DNA of 21,904 nucleotides from Methanomassiliicoccaceae archaeon UBA72 (GCA_002509405.1 DAVO01000002.1:1-21904); one strand, 5' to 3'; shown: positions 1 to 7,784, counted from the first letter of the stretch. Program-made: numbers and translations. Notes: a model not told the origin generated them from the sequence alone.

Positions 1-990
1 GAACATCGTGCCAAGTGCGGGCTGAGGTTCCGCCAGGCGCACGGCGTCGTGGTTACCGGGGTGGACCACCATCTTGATGTGGTCGGGTATGTCCTTCAGA
101 TACTCTGCGAGCTTCTCGTATTGCTCGTAGATGTCGTTGATATTCAGCTCCTCTTCCTGCCCGGGGAATATTCCGATGCCGTCCACCACATCACCGGGGA
201 ACACGATGTAGTCGAGGTCCGTCTTGTAGGCATTCTCCTTGAGCCATGAGACCATGCGTTTCCACCGGTCCTCCAGGAAGGTATAGCTGCCTACATGGAC
301 GTCGGAAAGGAACGCCACGGACGATACGGAGTCGGATACTTCCCAGCGGTTAGTTCTGGGCACGTCGGGCCTGAATATCTCGTTGGCTATCAGCAGGTCC
401 CTCCTCCCGTTGGGTTTCCCGGCAATGCCTATCACCTCGTCGCTGACGAACGTCTCGCCGGCGAGCGGGGAATCCTTGGAGATGAAGACCTTGCAGTTGC
501 TCTCGTTGTCCTCCAGTGTGAGTATAATATGCCCGTTCTTGGTGACGCTGACGTCGTAGACCATTCCGATGACCCTCACGTCCCGGTCCAGGTTCATGGC
601 CTTGGCGATGGATATGCTCATACCGAAATCCCTGCGTCTGGATATTATCCTGCTGAGGATGTCGTACCTGCTGCGGAAGTATGCTGTGAAATCCGAGATG
701 TCCCCCTCGCAGGTGGAGTTTCCTGTGACGTCGCTGCCGTTGAGAACCTCTATATCGGTCTGCCTCTTGTTGTGCGGCACGTCAGTCCCCGGGGAAGTGA
801 AGATGGGCGTGTCGCCCGCCAGGCAGTCCTCTATGTCGGAACGGCTGACGAACATCTTATCGGATGAAAGCGACGCGATGGTCGTTCTCGTGAAGGCGAC
901 CGGGTCGGGATTGGACATGATGTAGTCGAGAGCGTCTGGGCTGAGGAATATGCCTCTTTTAGCCGCCGCACTGAGAACATCAGCTTTCAT
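1..990 (-). CDS. polB: DNA polymerase D small subunit DP1 (partial, C-terminus outside window)
   Basis: Small subunit of the archaeal replicative polymerase PolD; DP1 carries the Mre11-like 3'-5' proofreading exonuclease and pairs with catalytic DP2. Translating the minus strand from 990 gives 330 residues in one open frame to the window edge. Residues about 135-205 look like the OB-fold. The calcineurin-like phosphoesterase begins near residue 225, with the metal-binding motifs SDVHVGS (D230, H232), PGDVVDG (G266-D267) and HPGNHD (N313, H314). The N-terminal about 100 residues match the variable helical region of the family. The ATG at 988-990 is preceded by TATA-like TTATGTAT at 1013-1020, which fits a leaderless mRNA. 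It is divergent from the UPF0201 gene. Only the distal phosphoesterase motifs are missing because of the cut. Confidence 0.93.
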   Translation of the reverse strand, partial: MKADVLSAAAKRGIFLSPDALDYIMSNPDPVAFTRTTIASLSSDKMFVSRSDIEDCLAGDTPIFTSPGTDVPHNKRQTDIEVLNGSDVTGNSTCEGDISDFTAYFRSRYDILSRIISRRRDFGMSISIAKAMNLDRDVRVIGMVYDVSVTKNGHIILTLEDNESNCKVFISKDSPLAGETFVSDEVIGIAGKPNGRRDLLIANEIFRPDVPRTNRWEVSDSVSSVAFLSDVHVGSYTFLEDRWKRMVSWLKENAYKTDLDYIVFPGDVVDGIGIFPGQEEELNINDIYEQYEKLAEYLKDIPDHIKMVVHPGNHDAVRLAEPQPALGTMF

Positions 991-1012
991 GTCCGGGTAT
1001 GTTGCATCGCAG

Positions 1013-1020
1013 ATACATAA
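1013..1020 (-). promoter_or_regulatory. TATA box of the DP1 gene
   Basis: TTATGTAT on the minus strand is centred about 26 bases upstream of the ATG at 990, the spacing expected for a leaderless archaeal transcript. It lies back to back with the UPF0201 TATA box. Confidence 0.5.
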
Positions 1021-1044
1021 TCATTGCCCGTCCTCCGGGGAGGG

Positions 1045-1052
1045 TTAAATAC
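1045..1052 (+). promoter_or_regulatory. TATA box of the UPF0201 gene
   Basis: TTAAATAC is centred about 25 bases before the ATG at 1073, with no SD in between, so the message is probably leaderless. Confidence 0.6.
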
Positions 1053-1072
1053 ACACAATCAATCTCCTGGAC

Positions 1073-1462
1073 ATGACATCCGTCAGGATATCCTGCCCCG
1101 TAAATCCCAGCGAATCCGAGGGTCTGGTCCTGGACGCCGTGATGAAAATATTCCCGGACGCCTCGATGGAAAGGACGCCCTGGGGGTTCGAGGGCACGGC
1201 GCCGGGCATAGAGCACTTCTCCATGCTGGTGAGGCGGCAGAAGATATTGGATGCCGCGCGCGCGGTTCTGATAAAGGGAATGGGCGACGAGCACACCACG
1301 TTCCGCCTGAACAAACAGGTGGCGACCGTGGGGAAGGTGTCTTTCGCAACCAAAGGGGCCGTGCTGGGAACGATCGACGTCCGCATCGATGACGAAGACA
1401 TCGAGGGATACATGGACAGTGTGCTCCCCCGCACCCTTGACGGAGAAGAGGTATGGCTATGA
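1073..1462 (+). CDS. UPF0201 family protein (predicted RNA-binding fold)
   Basis: A 129-residue protein recognised as UPF0201/COG1931, an archaeal family predicted to have a dsRBD/L5-like RNA-binding fold but without an assigned reaction. Supporting pieces are the N-terminal VRISCPVNPSE strand, the central RRQKILDAARAVLIKG helix and the family-typical block with FRLNKQVATVGKVSF (about residues 78-92), followed by a LGTIDVRI strand. Length matches the family. The start is set by a TATA box at 1045-1052, giving a leaderless mRNA. The last 10 bases overlap the next gene, so the two are probably co-transcribed and translationally coupled. Function is unknown; the family name rests on remembered motif pattern. 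Confidence 0.75.
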   Translation: MTSVRISCPVNPSESEGLVLDAVMKIFPDASMERTPWGFEGTAPGIEHFSMLVRRQKILDAARAVLIKGMGDEHTTFRLNKQVATVGKVSFATKGAVLGTIDVRIDDEDIEGYMDSVLPRTLDGEEVWL

Positions 1463-2217
1463 TCGGAGTTTCATGCACGGGGTTCAGCGCACATCCGTTG
1501 GAAGAGATGATGGAGGCGGTGTCCAAGGAGTTCGGCCACTGGGAGATATTCGCGGAGGCGGAGCACAGCCTCTCCTCCATATGGTCGAGGCTGAACGCCA
1601 TAAGGACGTCCTATAAAATGACATATTCGCTGCATTCGACCATAAGCGACACGAACCTCGCCTCTCTGACGGAGAGGATGCGCGAGGCCTCCATCCTGGA
1701 GATGATATCCACCGCCGAGCTGGCGGCGGAGACAGGCATCAAGATGATAACCGTACATCCCGGGGTTTCGTCACTGGGCGTGCCCGGCATGGAGAGGAAG
1801 GCCGTGGAGATGGCCAAGAAGTCTATGAGGACTCTTGACAGGACCGCTTCCGAGTACGGGGTCACTTATGCGATCGAGAACATGCCCAACTTCCAGCCGA
1901 TGCTGGGAAAGACCGCTGCCGAACTCGGAGAGATAATAGAAGGAACGAACCTACGAGTGTGCTTTGACATAGGCCACGCGAACACGACAGGGCAGACGGA
2001 CGAGATGATATCGATGTTCAAGGACAGGATAGTCAACGTACACGTGCACGACAACATGGGGGACAACGACACCCACTTGACCGTAGGTGACGGCACGGTG
2101 GATTTCCCCAAGACCATGGAGTCGCTGTCCTGGTACAAGGGACCCTACATAATAGAGTCGAAATCGCTGGCATCGGCGGCCGAGTCCAAGAGAAGGCTGT
2201 CAATCCTTCTTGAATGA
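1453..2217 (+). CDS. Sugar phosphate isomerase/epimerase-like TIM-barrel protein
   Basis: A 254-residue protein of the xylose-isomerase-like TIM-barrel superfamily, which also includes AP endonuclease 2. Candidate metal and active-site residues lie at strand ends as in the family: H61 (SLHST), H102 (TVHPGV), E142 (AIENMP), D172 and H175 (CFDIGHAN), H197/H199 (VHVHDN), D206/H208 (NDTHLTVGDG) and E235 (IIESK). The substrate cannot be told. The start may be ATG 1453 or ATG 1459; GGAG at 1442-1445 suits the first and GAGGT at 1448-1452 suits the second. It overlaps the UPF0201 gene by 10 bases. Its 3' end overlaps the convergent CPBP gene by 18 bases. An endonuclease IV role is less likely because the protein is short and lacks several endonuclease IV metal-site motifs. 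Confidence 0.82.
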   Translation: MAMIGVSCTGFSAHPLEEMMEAVSKEFGHWEIFAEAEHSLSSIWSRLNAIRTSYKMTYSLHSTISDTNLASLTERMREASILEMISTAELAAETGIKMITVHPGVSSLGVPGMERKAVEMAKKSMRTLDRTASEYGVTYAIENMPNFQPMLGKTAAELGEIIEGTNLRVCFDIGHANTTGQTDEMISMFKDRIVNVHVHDNMGDNDTHLTVGDGTVDFPKTMESLSWYKGPYIIESKSLASAAESKRRLSILLE

Positions 2218-3306
2218 GTCCGGGAAGAACTCACGGTGACGGAAGTCCTTTACGAAGGGCACCCCCTTGACTGCAAGTATCACCGTGGTGACTATGCCAA
2301 GACCCAGGAGCGCCAGGATGAGGATAGACATCGTCACCTCCCCCATACCAAGCCACAGGAAGGACTGAAGGTAGTCGTTGACGAAGTGCAGGAGTATCGA
2401 AGCGTAAAGACCGTATTTCGAGTACAGATAGCCTGCCGCCAGTCCGAATATGAACGAAGGCAGGATCTTTATCAAACCCCACCCGTCGTAATGGGCGTAT
2501 CCGAATACCGCAGAAGAAATTATTATCAGGACCATGGCCGCCTTGCTGACGCCGAAGCCGCCCAACAGATATCTCGCTGGATGCTCCTTCTTCGATATAA
2601 GAGCGAAAATGGCCAGCGGAAGACCTATGATAAGGACACGCGTTATTACTTCCTCCCATACGCTGGCACTTGCGAGTACGAACATCATGTAACGTTCGTC
2701 TTGGGTCTCGAACGACGGAAGTCCGGTGCCGCTCCCCACAGCAAGAACCATCATTATGGCCAGCTGTATGACGACAGTCGACGGCCAGAACAGGCCGAGC
2801 CAGTAAGCGCTGGTGTCTTCGAGCCCCTTCTTACTTTCATCCTGTCTATTTTCCATATGCTTGGAGTACATCTCCCAGGCGAGCCGGGCGAAGCTTAGTA
2901 TTACAGCTGCCACCAGGAACAACCAGTATGCCTGCGACCATGCCCCGGAGAAGCGCAGGAAGACGTGGGGGGAAGGAAGAAGGATCAGAAGGCCGTATTC
3001 GATCCCCGCCGCATAGATGAAAACATCTGCGAATTTGACGAGCAGGGTAACCCCCTCAACGGCCAGGAACATCATGACAAAGCCCATGGCGAACAAAGAC
3101 ACCCAGAAGACCGGGCCGTTCTTTTTGTCTTCGGGCACATACGCGTACCGGTTGCCGAACCTCCTTCCGCACCCTCCGCAGAACGGTGTGCCCGCCGTAC
3201 GGTAACGGGAGCATTCCGGACAATCCAGTTTGTTTCCGCACCCTCCGCAGAACACATGTCCCAGATCTTGGTTTTTTGCGCATTCGGGGCATTTAGCCTG
3301 CATCAT
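2200..3306 (-). CDS. Double zinc-ribbon CPBP-family intramembrane protease
   Basis: A 368-residue membrane protein. Two short zinc ribbons open it: C6/C9/C20/C23 and C29/C32/C43/C46, each CPEC...CGGCG. Hydrophobic segments then begin near residue 65 and continue to about 345. The CPBP (Rce1/CAAX-protease-like, ABI) signature is complete: EEVITR at 218-223, FGYAH at 268-272 and HFVND at 307-311. These correspond to the EExxxR, FxxxH and HxxxN/D motifs of the glutamate-type intramembrane proteases. The substrate is unknown, and archaeal CPBP proteins need not process CAAX boxes. The start is ATGATG at 3301-3306, overlapping the stop of the upstream gene, so it is the last gene of an operon. Its 3' end overlaps the convergent isomerase gene. 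Confidence 0.87.
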   Translation of the reverse strand: MMQAKCPECAKNQDLGHVFCGGCGNKLDCPECSRYRTAGTPFCGGCGRRFGNRYAYVPEDKKNGPVFWVSLFAMGFVMMFLAVEGVTLLVKFADVFIYAAGIEYGLLILLPSPHVFLRFSGAWSQAYWLFLVAAVILSFARLAWEMYSKHMENRQDESKKGLEDTSAYWLGLFWPSTVVIQLAIMMVLAVGSGTGLPSFETQDERYMMFVLASASVWEEVITRVLIIGLPLAIFALISKKEHPARYLLGGFGVSKAAMVLIIISSAVFGYAHYDGWGLIKILPSFIFGLAAGYLYSKYGLYASILLHFVNDYLQSFLWLGMGEVTMSILILALLGLGIVTTVILAVKGVPFVKDFRHREFFPDSFKKD

Positions 3307-3914
3307 TCATCACCCATAAGGCCGACCACTCCGTCCACCCTCTCGGAATCAATAACGGCAAGGACACTTCCGCCATTTTTAGAGATATCAGACAGGCGCA
3401 GAGATATATATCTCTCACGGAGGCCGCTCAGCTCGCGGAAGCCTCTCACGGCGTTCACATGTCTGTCCCAGTCCCTGACGAATGACTCGGGGGAGGACAT
3501 GTCGAACTTCTTCTTCATCCCCTTCTTCGCGAGACGGTGTTCCCTCACGAACTCCATCGAGCTGACGTTCAGGCAATAAAGTTCTGTGTATTCGCGGTCC
3601 GGCATGTCCAACGCAGAAAGCGATTTCGAGTCAGAATCGCAGAGGTCCACAAGCTCGCACCAGGCCGGCGCCGGGAGGCTGACATCGCCGAACTCCGAAA
3701 GCCTCTTCGCGAACACGGCCTCCAACTCTCCCGGTTCGTATCCTTCTACAAGGTCCGCACGGTTCCTTACCCCGACGATCTCCTCGGGGCTGAGGGATGC
3801 TGCGTATAGGTCGTATTTCCCGAAAGCCTCCCTGACAGCTCTGCCGTACTCGGGAAGCCCCCTGACCACAGGCAGGATGTCGATCACGGCATCCCCCGCC
3901 TTAAGGGATATCAT
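3303..3914 (-). CDS. Uncharacterised protein, faint TraB/ChaN-like resemblance
   Basis: A 203-residue soluble protein that I do not recognise with confidence. It has no signal peptide, membrane segment or cysteine cluster. The order of elements recalls the TraB/PrgY fold: an N-terminal strand then a helix and second strand (VREAFGKYDLYAASLSPEEI), a central helical part rich in charges (KKGMKKKFD), and near the C-terminus RERYISLRLSDI followed by a strand (SVLAVIDSERVDGVV). TraB proteins end similarly, with an RxRYMAxxL helix and a GAGH strand. The GxxH and GAGH motifs of TraB are absent, so any relationship would be to a degenerate, probably non-catalytic member. It starts at ATG 3914, overlapping the regulator's stop by 4 bases, and its stop overlaps the next start. 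It sits between an HTH regulator and a membrane protease. Confidence 0.6.
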   Translation of the reverse strand: MISLKAGDAVIDILPVVRGLPEYGRAVREAFGKYDLYAASLSPEEIVGVRNRADLVEGYEPGELEAVFAKRLSEFGDVSLPAPAWCELVDLCDSDSKSLSALDMPDREYTELYCLNVSSMEFVREHRLAKKGMKKKFDMSSPESFVRDWDRHVNAVRGFRELSGLRERYISLRLSDISKNGGSVLAVIDSERVDGVVGLMGDE

Positions 3915-4858
3915 TTCCTGGTGCTCCTCGTCATGACCAGGTCTGTGAGCTCTTCGCTGTCGTCTATCTTCCTCAGCTCTTCCGTCGATATGACCGCGGT
4001 GGTCTTGATGTTGTTGCGGTCCCTGGTACGCTCTACGATAACCACAGACGGCCTTCCGGCCAGGCTGGAGACCTCTGAAGTAACGGAGGCCCTCTGTATC
4101 AGCTTCTCCTCGTCCGATCCGGTGCCGGTCAGGATGATGATCTCCTCGACCCTTGAAAGGGCATCGAAGGGGCTTTTCATCACCGGTGTGACGCTGAAAC
4201 CGATGTCCAGCAGTTTGTTCAACACTTCCGATCCGGTGCGGGCGGTGCCGCTGATCTCATACTTTGTGGCGGTGTCCTCCGTCTTGTATGCGAACGGGTC
4301 CAGAGGCAGGATCATCGGTGTGTTCAGGAACTCCTCGATTCGAAGTGCCGCGTCTATCATGGCCCCCATGCCTGATTCGTACATCTGCACCGTGCGCCTG
4401 GAGACTCCTGCCATCTCGGCAATCGCTCCGAGGCTGAGCCCCTCTCTGTTCCTGATGCTCTTCAGAAGTTCGCCGTCCAGTTTGACGTAAAGCCCGCCGG
4501 GCGCCGCGAATATCAACGGAGGGACATCTTCTATCGTGTAATCGGCCAGAGTCTCGTTGGAGATGATCGGGATGTTGAACCTTGAATATACGATCCCCAG
4601 CTCCAGAACCCCGGAGCTGGACCTTTCCCCTATGAGCATCGGACTGGCCTTCAGAGCCTCGGCTAGGACCTTCATCTCCTCGGCGTTCTCTCTTGAAAAG
4701 GCATCGACGTTGCTGAGTATCTTTATGATCAGCAGCATTTCGTCCCTGCGGGCGACTATGTCGAAGCAGACGCTTCGTAGATTCAGGGTGGAGGACACCT
4801 CGTAACCGGCACTTGTCAGTATGGCGCGGGTGGATTCGATAAGCTCCGCTCTGCTCAC
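3911..4858 (-). CDS. COG1395-type archaeal HTH transcriptional regulator
   Basis: A 315-residue protein of the archaeal 'putative HTH-type transcriptional regulator' family (COG1395). The N-terminal about 100 residues form an alpha/beta domain (VCFDIVARRDEMLLIIKIL) with a nuclease-like pattern. An Xre/Cro-type HTH follows at about residues 133-175 (REGLSLGAIAEMAGVSRRTVQMYESG). A C-terminal alpha/beta domain closes it (GFSVTPVMKSPFDAL...IIILTG). Length is typical. The start at 4858 is supported by a TATA box at 4881-4888, giving a leaderless mRNA. It is first in a tightly overlapping operon with the 203-residue protein and the CPBP protease, so it may control them or itself. Target and ligand are unknown. 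Confidence 0.85.
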   Translation of the reverse strand: MSRAELIESTRAILTSAGYEVSSTLNLRSVCFDIVARRDEMLLIIKILSNVDAFSRENAEEMKVLAEALKASPMLIGERSSSGVLELGIVYSRFNIPIISNETLADYTIEDVPPLIFAAPGGLYVKLDGELLKSIRNREGLSLGAIAEMAGVSRRTVQMYESGMGAMIDAALRIEEFLNTPMILPLDPFAYKTEDTATKYEISGTARTGSEVLNKLLDIGFSVTPVMKSPFDALSRVEEIIILTGTGSDEEKLIQRASVTSEVSSLAGRPSVVIVERTRDRNNIKTTAVISTEELRKIDDSEELTDLVMTRSTRK

Positions 4859-4880
4859 AGTAATAGAGTGGTAGTTCTTC

Positions 4881-4888
4881 TATAAAAA
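4881..4888 (-). promoter_or_regulatory. TATA box of the COG1395 regulator operon
   Basis: TTTTTATA on the minus strand lies about 26 bases before the ATG at 4858. A second AT-rich stretch (TTAAATAATATG, near 4897-4908) lies just upstream and could be an alternative. Confidence 0.55.
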
Positions 4889-4913
4889 ACCATTTACATA
4901 TTATTTAAGGGGG

Positions 4914-4935
4914 AGGCCGGCCACATGGCCGGCTT
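4914..4935 (-). terminator. Hairpin after the hsp20 gene
   Basis: GCCGGCC (4916-4922), loop ACAT and GGCCGGC (4927-4933) form a perfect 7-bp stem, extendable by two weaker pairs. It lies about 35 bases after the hsp20 stop. On the minus strand U-rich runs precede it (near 4936-4962), so the U-tracts may do the terminating and the hairpin may protect the 3' end. The regulator promoter begins soon afterwards. Confidence 0.45.
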
Positions 4936-4970
4936 AAAAAGTTTTTGAGGGAAAAACAACCTTGGCAAAA

Positions 4971-5456
4971 TCAGTCGACTTCTATGCGCCTGCCTGACTT
5001 CTTCTCGTCTTCCGACCTGAAGCTGACCTCCAGGATGCCGTTGTTGTACTCTGCCTTTGCGGACCCTATGTCGACTTCGCAGGGCAGGGCCACCGTCTTC
5101 CGGTATTTCTTGTTGGCAGTGTCCACGGATATAGATACCGAGTCGGAGGTGGCATCGAGCACGATGTCCTCTTTCTTGGCTCCCGGGACCTCCGCCAAGA
5201 CCCTGACGACGTCCCCTTCCCGGGTCACATCGGTGAAGGGTTCCCTCACCGTATCTGCCGAAGGAAGGCCCAGCTCTCCGGCGACGTTCCCGAATTCTTT
5301 GACGTGGGCGACCCCGTCGGGGCCGCGGTACATCGTGTACCCGTAGGTCTTGACATCGGGGCCGCTCAGATCTTCGAATCCGGAGAGCATCTCGTCCATC
5401 TTTCTGTTGAAGTTCTCGAACTCCCTGAACAGTATGTTCCAAATGTCTTCGCTCAT
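4971..5456 (-). CDS. hsp20: Small heat-shock protein Hsp20 (alpha-crystallin domain)
   Basis: A 161-residue ATP-independent holdase chaperone. The N-terminal region (1-70) includes RGPDGVAHVKEFGN, seen in archaeal Hsp20 proteins. The alpha-crystallin domain runs from about 72 to 150 with the conserved EYNNGILEVSF stretch (137-147). It ends with an I-x-V motif (IEV, 158-160), which in this family anchors oligomer assembly. I start it at ATG 5456, because GGAGTGAT at 5461-5468 is a well-placed SD; the longer frame begins at a TTG with no SD and would absorb the SD into coding sequence. It begins 38 bases after the CDC48 stop with no visible promoter between, so it is probably the second gene of a CDC48-Hsp20 operon. 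Confidence 0.93.
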   Translation of the reverse strand: MSEDIWNILFREFENFNRKMDEMLSGFEDLSGPDVKTYGYTMYRGPDGVAHVKEFGNVAGELGLPSADTVREPFTDVTREGDVVRVLAEVPGAKKEDIVLDATSDSVSISVDTANKKYRKTVALPCEVDIGSAKAEYNNGILEVSFRSEDEKKSGRRIEVD

Positions 5457-5460
5457 CTCT

Positions 5461-5468
5461 ATCACTCC
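5461..5468 (-). promoter_or_regulatory. Shine-Dalgarno site that sets the hsp20 start
   Basis: GGAGTGAT on the minus strand ends 4 bases before ATG 5456 and argues against the upstream TTG at 5477. Confidence 0.7.
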
Positions 5469-5494
5469 TTTTTTCAAGTCTTCTCTTTTCTTTT

Positions 5495-7666
5495 TCAGTA
5501 CCCGCCGTATTCCTTAAGCCTCCTGGCCGCGGCCGGTCCGAACTTGTCGACCGCGCCCTCGAAGTCCTTCATGGCAACCTTGCATGCGTCGATGGCCTCC
5601 TGGTCAGGAACCTCGCCGGACGCCACGAGGCGCCTGACCGAAGTCATGACCGCCTCGTTGCATATGGCCGAGATGTCTGCTCCCGTGCATCCTTCCGTCA
5701 TGCCGGCGAGCTTCTTCAGGTCCACATCGTCCTCCAGAGGCTTGCCTCTGGTGTGTATGCCGAATATCGCCTCCCTGGAATCTTCGTCGGGGGGAGCAAC
5801 GAGCATGCTCTTGTCGAACCTTCCCGGTCTGAGCAGCGCGGGATCGATCATGTCGGGGCGGTTGGTCGCCGCTATGATAACCACGTTGTTAAGAGCCTCA
5901 AGCCCGTCCATCTCGGTCAGCAGCTGGGACACCACGCGTTCCGTCACGTTGCTGTCGCAGCTCCCCGATCCTCTGTTGGGCGCGATGCTGTCGATCTCGT
6001 CCATGAAGATGACGCAGGGCGACGCCTGCCTGGCCTTTCTGAAAGTCTCCCTCACCGCCTTCTCGGACTCTCCGACCCACTTGTTGAGGAACTCCGGTCC
6101 CTTGACCGATATGAAGTTTGCCTCGGATTCCGTCGCAACGGCCTTGGCGAGCATCGTCTTTCCGGTTCCGGGCGGACCGTAGAGCAGTATCCCCTTGGGC
6201 GGCTTCGCACCCATGTGCTCGAACACCTTCGCGTACTTCAGAGGCCATTCGACGGCCTCCTTGAGTTCCTGCTTCACCGTCGCAAGTGCGCCGATGTCAT
6301 CCCACTTCACGTTGGGGCGTTCGATCAGCACCTCCCTCATGGTGGACGGCTGCATGTCCTTGAACGCGTCGCGGAAGTCGTCCGCTGTTACGTTGATCTT
6401 GTTCAGCACCTCTCCGGGGACCTCCTCGTTCTCGGTGTCGATGTCGGGGAGCACGCGCCTGAGGGACGCCATCGCCGCCTCTTTGGTCAGGGCGGAGATG
6501 TCCGCACCCGCATACCCGTGTGTCCTGTCGGCCACGAGCCCCAGGTCGACGCTGTCGTCTATCGGCATCCCGCGGGTGTGTATCTGGAGGATCTCCAGCC
6601 TCCCGTCCCTGTCGGGTATGCCTATCTCGATCTCCCTGTCGAACCTTCCGGGTCTCCTCAGGGCCTCGTCGATGGAGTTCGGCCTGTTGGTGGCCCCTAT
6701 GACCACGACCTTGCCGCGGGCCTTGAGCCCGTCCATGAGAGCCAGCAGCTGTGCCACGACGCGGCGCTCGGTCTCTCCGGTCACTTCGTCCCTCTTTGGC
6801 GCGATGCTGTCTATCTCGTCTATGAATATGATGCTGGGCGCGTTCTCCTCCGCATCCTTGAATATCTCCCTGAGCTTCTCCTCGGACTCGCCGTAGAACT
6901 TGCTCATTATCTCGGGCCCTCCGACGTAGACGAAGTTGCTGCTCGTCTCTCCGGCTACGGCCTTGGCGAGCATCGTCTTACCGGTTCCGGGCGGACCGTG
7001 AAGGAGGACTCCCTTGGGAGCCTCTATTCCGAGCCTCTTGAACAGTTCGGGGTGCTTCAACGGAAGCTCCACCATCTCCCTGATCTTGTTGACGGCGTCC
7101 CCAAGTCCGCCGATGTCGTCATAGGAGACCTTCGGTATGTCTCCCGCCGCCGCGTCCGCCGGCTTCTCGCTGACCTTGACCTGGGTGGCCGAGGTCATTA
7201 TCGCGGCATCGCCCGAAGGGGCGAAAGATGTGACGACCAGCTCCATCTTGTTGCCCATCACGTTCAGGGCGATCACGTCTCCCTTGGAGAACGCCCGCCC
7301 CTCGAACACCTGCTTGAGGTATTCGTCCCCGCCCTGGAGCCTGAGCTGGTCCGTGGGCGAGAATGTTATCTTCGCGGCGTTCTTGGCCACGACCTTCTTT
7401 ATCGCGACCTTCTCGTCCATGGAGGTCCCGGCGTTCCTTCTCGTGGTGCCGTCCATTCTGACGATGCCGCGGTTGGCGTCCTCGGGCCCTCCCCTGAGGA
7501 CCTTTGCAACAGTCCTCTTGTCTCCGGATATCTCCACAATGTCCCCGACCCTGATGTCCATCACGGTCATGAGCTCCGGGTCGAGCCTGACCACTCCCCT
7601 CCCTGCCTCTCCGGGCTTGAGCTCCGCGACCTTGATGGCCTTGTCGGACCTGTCTTTCATTGCCAT
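5495..7666 (-). CDS. cdc48: CDC48/VAT AAA+ ATPase
   Basis: A 723-residue p97/VAT-type hexameric unfoldase that extracts and unfolds proteins, often for the proteasome. The order is: N-domain with double-psi barrel (about 8-180); first AAA module with Walker A GPPGTGKT (224-231), Walker B IIFIDE (279-284) and GATNRP sensor (324-329); second module with Walker A (497-504), Walker B VIFMDE (552-557) and AATNRP (599-604). Both Walker motifs are intact in both rings. The tail is EYGGY, which lacks a canonical HbYX proteasome-docking ending. AGGAGGTAAC at 7671-7680 selects ATG 7666; a longer frame to 7717 would put this SD inside the gene. It is first in an operon with hsp20. Length is normal for the family. 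Confidence 0.97.
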   Translation of the reverse strand: MAMKDRSDKAIKVAELKPGEAGRGVVRLDPELMTVMDIRVGDIVEISGDKRTVAKVLRGGPEDANRGIVRMDGTTRRNAGTSMDEKVAIKKVVAKNAAKITFSPTDQLRLQGGDEYLKQVFEGRAFSKGDVIALNVMGNKMELVVTSFAPSGDAAIMTSATQVKVSEKPADAAAGDIPKVSYDDIGGLGDAVNKIREMVELPLKHPELFKRLGIEAPKGVLLHGPPGTGKTMLAKAVAGETSSNFVYVGGPEIMSKFYGESEEKLREIFKDAEENAPSIIFIDEIDSIAPKRDEVTGETERRVVAQLLALMDGLKARGKVVVIGATNRPNSIDEALRRPGRFDREIEIGIPDRDGRLEILQIHTRGMPIDDSVDLGLVADRTHGYAGADISALTKEAAMASLRRVLPDIDTENEEVPGEVLNKINVTADDFRDAFKDMQPSTMREVLIERPNVKWDDIGALATVKQELKEAVEWPLKYAKVFEHMGAKPPKGILLYGPPGTGKTMLAKAVATESEANFISVKGPEFLNKWVGESEKAVRETFRKARQASPCVIFMDEIDSIAPNRGSGSCDSNVTERVVSQLLTEMDGLEALNNVVIIAATNRPDMIDPALLRPGRFDKSMLVAPPDEDSREAIFGIHTRGKPLEDDVDLKKLAGMTEGCTGADISAICNEAVMTSVRRLVASGEVPDQEAIDACKVAMKDFEGAVDKFGPAAARRLKEYGGY

Positions 7667-7670
7667 TTTC

Positions 7671-7680
7671 GTTACCTCCT
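7671..7680 (-). promoter_or_regulatory. Strong Shine-Dalgarno of cdc48
   Basis: AGGAGGTAAC on the minus strand ends 4 bases before ATG 7666. It decides the start against the 17-codon longer frame. Confidence 0.8.
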
Positions 7681-7776
7681 GATCTTGATGTCCTGACCGT
7701 CCGGTATCTCGTTTCAAATGGTCTGAGAATACCGAATCCTTCTGCTCGGACTTACACTATTATTAGTTTGTCCTTC

Positions 7777-7784
7777 TATATAAA
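7777..7784 (-). promoter_or_regulatory. Probable TATA box of the cdc48-hsp20 operon
   Basis: TTTATATA on the minus strand would start transcription near 7755, leaving a leader of about 90 bases with the SD at its end. A second AT-rich box (ATTTATAT, near 7801-7808) is an alternative. The rest of 7718-7949 shows nothing I can name. Confidence 0.5.

Noticed and set aside
2236..2898. 220-codon frame antisense to the CPBP gene
   Set aside because: Shadow frame: the opposite strand carries intact CPBP motifs and membrane helices, while this frame has no recognisable pattern.
5457..5477. Longer Hsp20 start at TTG 5477
   Set aside because: It has no SD of its own and would place the good SD GGAGTGAT inside the coding sequence.
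5753..7696. Long 647-codon frame antisense to cdc48
   Set aside because: It is the reverse-strand shadow of a certain AAA ATPase, a common effect of GC-rich coding DNA; its sequence has no domain pattern.
7667..7717. Longer CDC48 start at 7717
   Set aside because: The extra 17 residues do not match the family N-terminus and include the strong SD AGGAGGTAAC.
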